From Rhizobium altiplani (lineage in GTDB: Bacteria > Pseudomonadota > Alphaproteobacteria > Rhizobiales > Rhizobiaceae), in NCBI RefSeq assembly GCF_001542405.1, contig NZ_LNCD01000093.1, positions 17,209 to 81,208 on the forward strand: 64,000 nt of DNA, given 5' to 3'. Below, piece by piece: positions 62,301-64,000 of the stretch. The stretch's first letter is position 1. Each line of letters starts with the position of its first letter. The translations under genes were made by a program, and so were the position numbers. The notes below the pieces were generated by a model. The model was given only the letters and a program-made list of their open reading frames with translations. It was not told the DNA's origin and searched no databases.

Positions 62301-62875
62301 TCGCGCAGCTTGAAGAGAAACGCCGGACCATTCTTCTCGACATCGAGGAATCCGCGCGCCGGTACATGGAACTGCGAGCCGGCGTCGCTGCCGCCGAGCA
62401 AGCCCTTCGCCTGTACAGGGAAAGGCATCGCAGCGGCATGATGGCGCGCGCGTCGGCAGCGTTCAACATGATCAGTCGCGGCGCCTACAGCGGCGTCGCC
62501 GCGCAGCCCGGCCAGGACGGCGAGGTGCTGATCGCAGTCTCCTCCAGCGGTGGATCGAATGCCGCAAACGAACTCTCCAAGGGGGCTCGCTTCCAGTTGT
62601 ACTTGGCGCTCCGCGTTGCAGGCTACCACGAGTTTCTGGGAAGCCGTCCGCCTGTTCCATTCGTGGCCGACGACATAATGGAGTCCTTCGACGATTTCCG
62701 TGCTGAAGAGACCTTCCGGCTGTTCGCCGAGATGGCGCAGCGCGGACAGGTTGTCTATCTGACGCACCATAGGCATCTCATCGAGATCGCGCGCTCAGTT
62801 TGTCCCGGTGTCCGATTGCACGATCTGGAGGCGATCGCCACCGCTGGAAAGCTGACTGCGGTCGCAGCCGAGTAG
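59378..62875 (+). CDS. SbcC/YhaN-like coiled-coil AAA ATPase
   Basis: 1165 residues from ATG 59378 (TTG 59375 is also possible). Rad50-like layout: Walker A GPNEAGKSTT near 38, very long coiled coils (about 170-1020), and the C-terminal ATPase half with a signature-like ELSKGARFQLYLALR near 1070, Walker B PFVADDIMESFDD near 1095 and VVYLTHHRHL near 1125. Forms the scissor-like partner for the nuclease encoded just upstream. YhaN-type members lack the zinc hook of SbcC; none was seen in the middle of this one. Confidence 0.88.
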   Translation: MRINRLDLTRYGKFTDSVIDFGEPGRGTPDLHVIYGPNEAGKSTTFDAILDLIFGIGTSSKYGFLHPYPTMRIGANIEIAGESREFVRIKRPQNSLLDSDGRSLPDALIRTDLGGIDRDAFTTMFSLDEKTLEKGGEGILASKGDLGELLFSASAGLSDLSRQLSSIRGEADVFYRYRARSGALADFKTELTTLKEQRAALDLRVSDFQRLSSERAHLSRLHEDALEQRAATQRRMDDVRRILAALSPMARLSTLKGEFSQTEEVPVPPSSWCGELPGLRSSEIEYRVKLEQIARSIAEIEREAEKLAPDPVALELSARVAELSDLQPRYITAENDIPKLSARAAELSIESILVQLGRPGDASPVRLILDAPTVGTLRALMEGKSGVDARLTSAKDECAKVERAIAVLSASNSTTDLSPDKVKTYEQLAATVKTIPRSDEEVALRSLSRRRDAASVALAETLSRLLPWRGSIGDLSSMACPSSVKLEQWKTSFKLATEQARRARADLDRLEPEGRRLDAEIDAVRSLVSAIDEMHSTDSRALRDEAWATHRKTMDDATADAFEEAMKSDDHLVSQRLLHFSEIGKLNQLLQRNAAVRTDVETARHAQREALDRQEEIRSEITARLDPLVAGSSLEADPFELEDWLRKREDVLKARDELADVDREIADVRDRVGRSRRLLIEAMDAANVGYHPDADIAALVAAAEDAVNDFNSAFSQATQMRRLQAECVDREQALADASFAAEAWQSEWKLICESSWLGELDVIPGTGAMSEILSTLEKLASAIESRDGLIDRVQKMEKDRALFEARALDLCEKLGIPTEGSPRELAHRIFERVRLAGLNQERREELGGELEDARKEESDLKAATEVLDARLLEMFAFFGVTTLGEVEAQMEIAERRQELSRSISGLEQELLQISGVADMSALRQLVASVDKQDLEGELARLTPVLTGQDQRCSEVFHQRSKVQDALDAIGGDARVAQLEEKRRTILLDIEESARRYMELRAGVAAAEQALRLYRERHRSGMMARASAAFNMISRGAYSGVAAQPGQDGEVLIAVSSSGGSNAANELSKGARFQLYLALRVAGYHEFLGSRPPVPFVADDIMESFDDFRAEETFRLFAEMAQRGQVVYLTHHRHLIEIARSVCPGVRLHDLEAIATAGKLTAVAAE

Positions 62876-62959
62876 AATCTCCGTGACGTGTCCCGATATC
62901 AGGTCATTTGGCTGAGTATCAGGGCGCCGTTCGCCTTCCCGGTTACCGTCCAATCACCA

Positions 62960-63410
62960 TGATCTTGTCACCTTTCATGATCGCCCCGATGACGCGGTCG
63001 TCGGCCAGCCGGCTCCGCCTTCAGCAAGCCGACATAGTAGGGCTGCTGTTCGTGGTGCATCAGCGCGTCGATGTACCAGGACGCCACGCATCAGGCCGTT
63101 ATGGAATTCCAGATCGTCACGCCCAAACGCATGTCGAAGATCAAGGCAGGCCGTAATCTGATCGTCTTCTACTACCGCAAAGACATTGCAGCAGTGGAGG
63201 CGGGCATCGAGGACCGCAAAACGGATACTGGCAGAATGAAAATATCATCTCCGGCCCTCACGGCGCTTGACCTCCTACGCTGACGGGCGCGGCGCCATAG
63301 ACGGAGCTCGACCGACACGAGACGCGCGCCCCGGATTCACACCGGCGCCGAAGGAGCGCGACGATCGCTGGCACGTGATTGTGCGCCGCTCGCCGGAGAT
63401 CGACGAATGA
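62960..63410 (+). pseudogene. AbiEi antitoxin relic with micro-inversion and internal deletion
   Basis: The rightward frame from about 63083 gives ATHQAVMEFQIVTPKRMSKIKAGRNLIVFYYRKDIAAVEAGIEDRK...SSPALTALDLLR, typical of the AbiEi-type antitoxin of type IV systems. The preceding part of the same protein, YIDALMHHEQQPYYVGLLKA, is present but on the opposite strand (about 63070-63010), so a small segment is inverted. After 63283 a stop interrupts; the last codons ERDDRWHVIVRRSPEIDE appear at 63355-63410 and end in an ATGA overlap with the toxin start. Non-functional. Confidence 0.65.
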
Positions 63411-63579
63411 TCCCCGCTCAGAACATTGTTGCGTGGGGAGCATCGTTCCATGGGCGGATCAGCGTCAGGTCGAGCAGGATCTCATCATCTGCCGCGCACT
63501 CATCGATATCTTCGATGACGATCTCCTGTCCGCCGAGCTGCGTTTTCGCGGCGGCACGGCGCCTAATAAGCTGCATTTC
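63407..63579 (+). pseudogene. AbiEii toxin N-terminal fragment
   Basis: ATG 63407 opens MIPAQNIVAWG; after a one-base shift near 63440 the next frame reads VPWADQRQVEQDLIICRALIDIFDDDLLSAELRFRGGTAPNKLHF, the nucleotidyltransferase start of AbiEii/AbiGii toxins (RGGTALxK motif). Similarity ends at about 63579, where unrelated sequence begins, so the catalytic acidic residues that follow in the family are missing. Confidence 0.65.
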
Positions 63580-63715
63580 CAGGAGCTCGCGAAGGAGGCC
63601 GGGCGCTGCGAAACCCCTGCCATCTTCGTGCCCGACCTTTGCTCCAAGTCGGGAGCAAAGTGGATGAGGCAACGTTCAAACCTCGGGGAGCATCGTTACG
63701 TGCGGCAATACGTGA

Positions 63716-63800
63716 TATCGCGGTAGGGACGCCTATTACTGAGCGCCCCCCGCACAGATCCACGCGGGCGGGTTTCCCGCACGTGGCTCTTACCTCGGGT
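63716..63800 (-). ncRNA. Group II intron 3' end (domains V-VI), fragment
   Basis: Minus strand from 63800: an AGAGCCACGTGCGGGAAACC-type segment with the AGC triad and GAAA tetraloop pairing to CCCGCCCGCGTGG, as in domain V, followed by a GGGCGC...GGCGTCCC hairpin and a CTACCGCGAT end near 63716 like domain VI and the 3' splice site. It directly follows an LtrA-like C-terminus. The structure was not folded by computation. Confidence 0.45.
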
Positions 63801-63894
63801 GATTGACGGCGAAGCGTACATTTGGCCATGGATCAAGGATGCAAGGCTTGGGTAGGTAGTCGGTGGCTAACTGCTCGATCCGTTTCCACGTGAC
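63790..63894 (-). pseudogene. Group II intron maturase (LtrA-like), C-terminal fragment
   Basis: 34 codons (VTWKRIEQLATDYLPKPCILDPWPNVRFAVNHPR, shown here as separate blocks: VTWKRIEQLATDYL, PKPCILDPWPNVRFAV, NHPR) end at TAA 63790-63792. This looks like the tail of an intron-encoded reverse transcriptase/maturase, and the intron 3' end follows. The rest of the protein is missing: upstream of 63894 the sequence switches to a transposase. Confidence 0.45.
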
Positions 63895-63904
63895 GTCGGC
63901 CCTC

Positions 63905-64000
63905 TGACTCCGCCGCTGTGGCGCCGCAGCAGCCGCATCGCGTGCTTGCGGTGAAAGCCCGTGATGACGACGAATTCATCCAGAATTCTCGCCTTCTCCG
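63905..64000 (-). pseudogene. Transposase N-terminal fragment (ISNCY/integrase-like), at the window edge
   Basis: The leftward frame entering from the window edge reads EKARILDEFVVITGFHRKHAMRLLRR, the helix-turn-helix part of ISNCY-type integrase-like transposases. It ends in the chimeric junction with the maturase tail near 63895-63905. The remainder may lie beyond the window. Confidence 0.45.

Overview
The window looks like part of a large symbiotic or accessory plasmid of a nodulating Rhizobiaceae bacterium (Rhizobium or a close relative). The evidence is a Ti/pSym-type conjugation module (traI, trbB, traB-F-A, oriT, traC-D-G), two nod-box-like sequences in front of a nodM-type glucosamine synthase and a nodO-type calcium-binding protein, several Ugp/MalK-type sugar ABC transporters, an extra plasmid copy of pmtA, and many decayed mobile elements. 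No replication genes, rRNA, tRNA or CRISPR array were seen.

Layout. 1-8.2 kb: end of traI and start of trbB, fused by a deletion to the end of a broken traB; then intact traF and traA, oriT, and traC-traD-traG. The DNA-processing half of conjugation is present, while the mating-pore (trb) operon is missing from this locus. 8.2-18.2 kb: plasmid housekeeping island of small genes (WGR protein, DUF736, ArdC antirestriction protein, TOPRIM protein, cold-shock protein), several with GC-rich leader hairpins, plus two frame-damaged genes and a diverged duplicated segment. 18.2-26 kb: pmtA, then an operon (RpiR regulator, Ugp-type ABC importer, metallophosphodiesterase, HAD phosphatase) that reads like a phosphodiester import-and-hydrolysis pathway. 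26-27.6 kb: IS110 relics and a ParE-type toxin fragment.

27.6-38.5 kb: nodulation-type region. A nod box precedes nodM, an FMN reductase and an HlyD/RND efflux pair that resembles nolFG; further on lies a nodO-like RTX gene with its own diverged nod box and a one-base G-tract frameshift. 39.2-52.9 kb: a nearly uninterrupted leftward catabolic locus with two Gfo/Idh dehydrogenases, a PfkB kinase, a TIM-barrel isomerase, a PIG-L deacetylase, an alpha/beta hydrolase, a BtpA-like protein, an SDR and an ABC sugar importer. It lies downstream of a DeoR regulator. TGCACG-N4-CGTGCA palindromes precede the regulator and both ends of the locus, which suggests a dedicated regulon.

53-63 kb: a truncated DUF5615/DUF433 toxin-antitoxin pair; a compact four-gene His-Xaa-Ser operon, hxsD-hxsB-hxsC-hxsA (two radical SAM enzymes, a small partner and a secreted peptidoglycan-binding substrate with six His-Xaa-Ser repeats); a divergent secreted peptidoglycan-binding protein; and an SbcD/SbcC-like (YhaO/YhaN-like) nuclease-ATPase pair. 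The Hxs operon is the strongest candidate for an uncharacterised biochemical system here. The last kilobase is wreckage: an AbiE toxin-antitoxin relic with a micro-inversion, a group II intron 3' end, and a transposase fragment.
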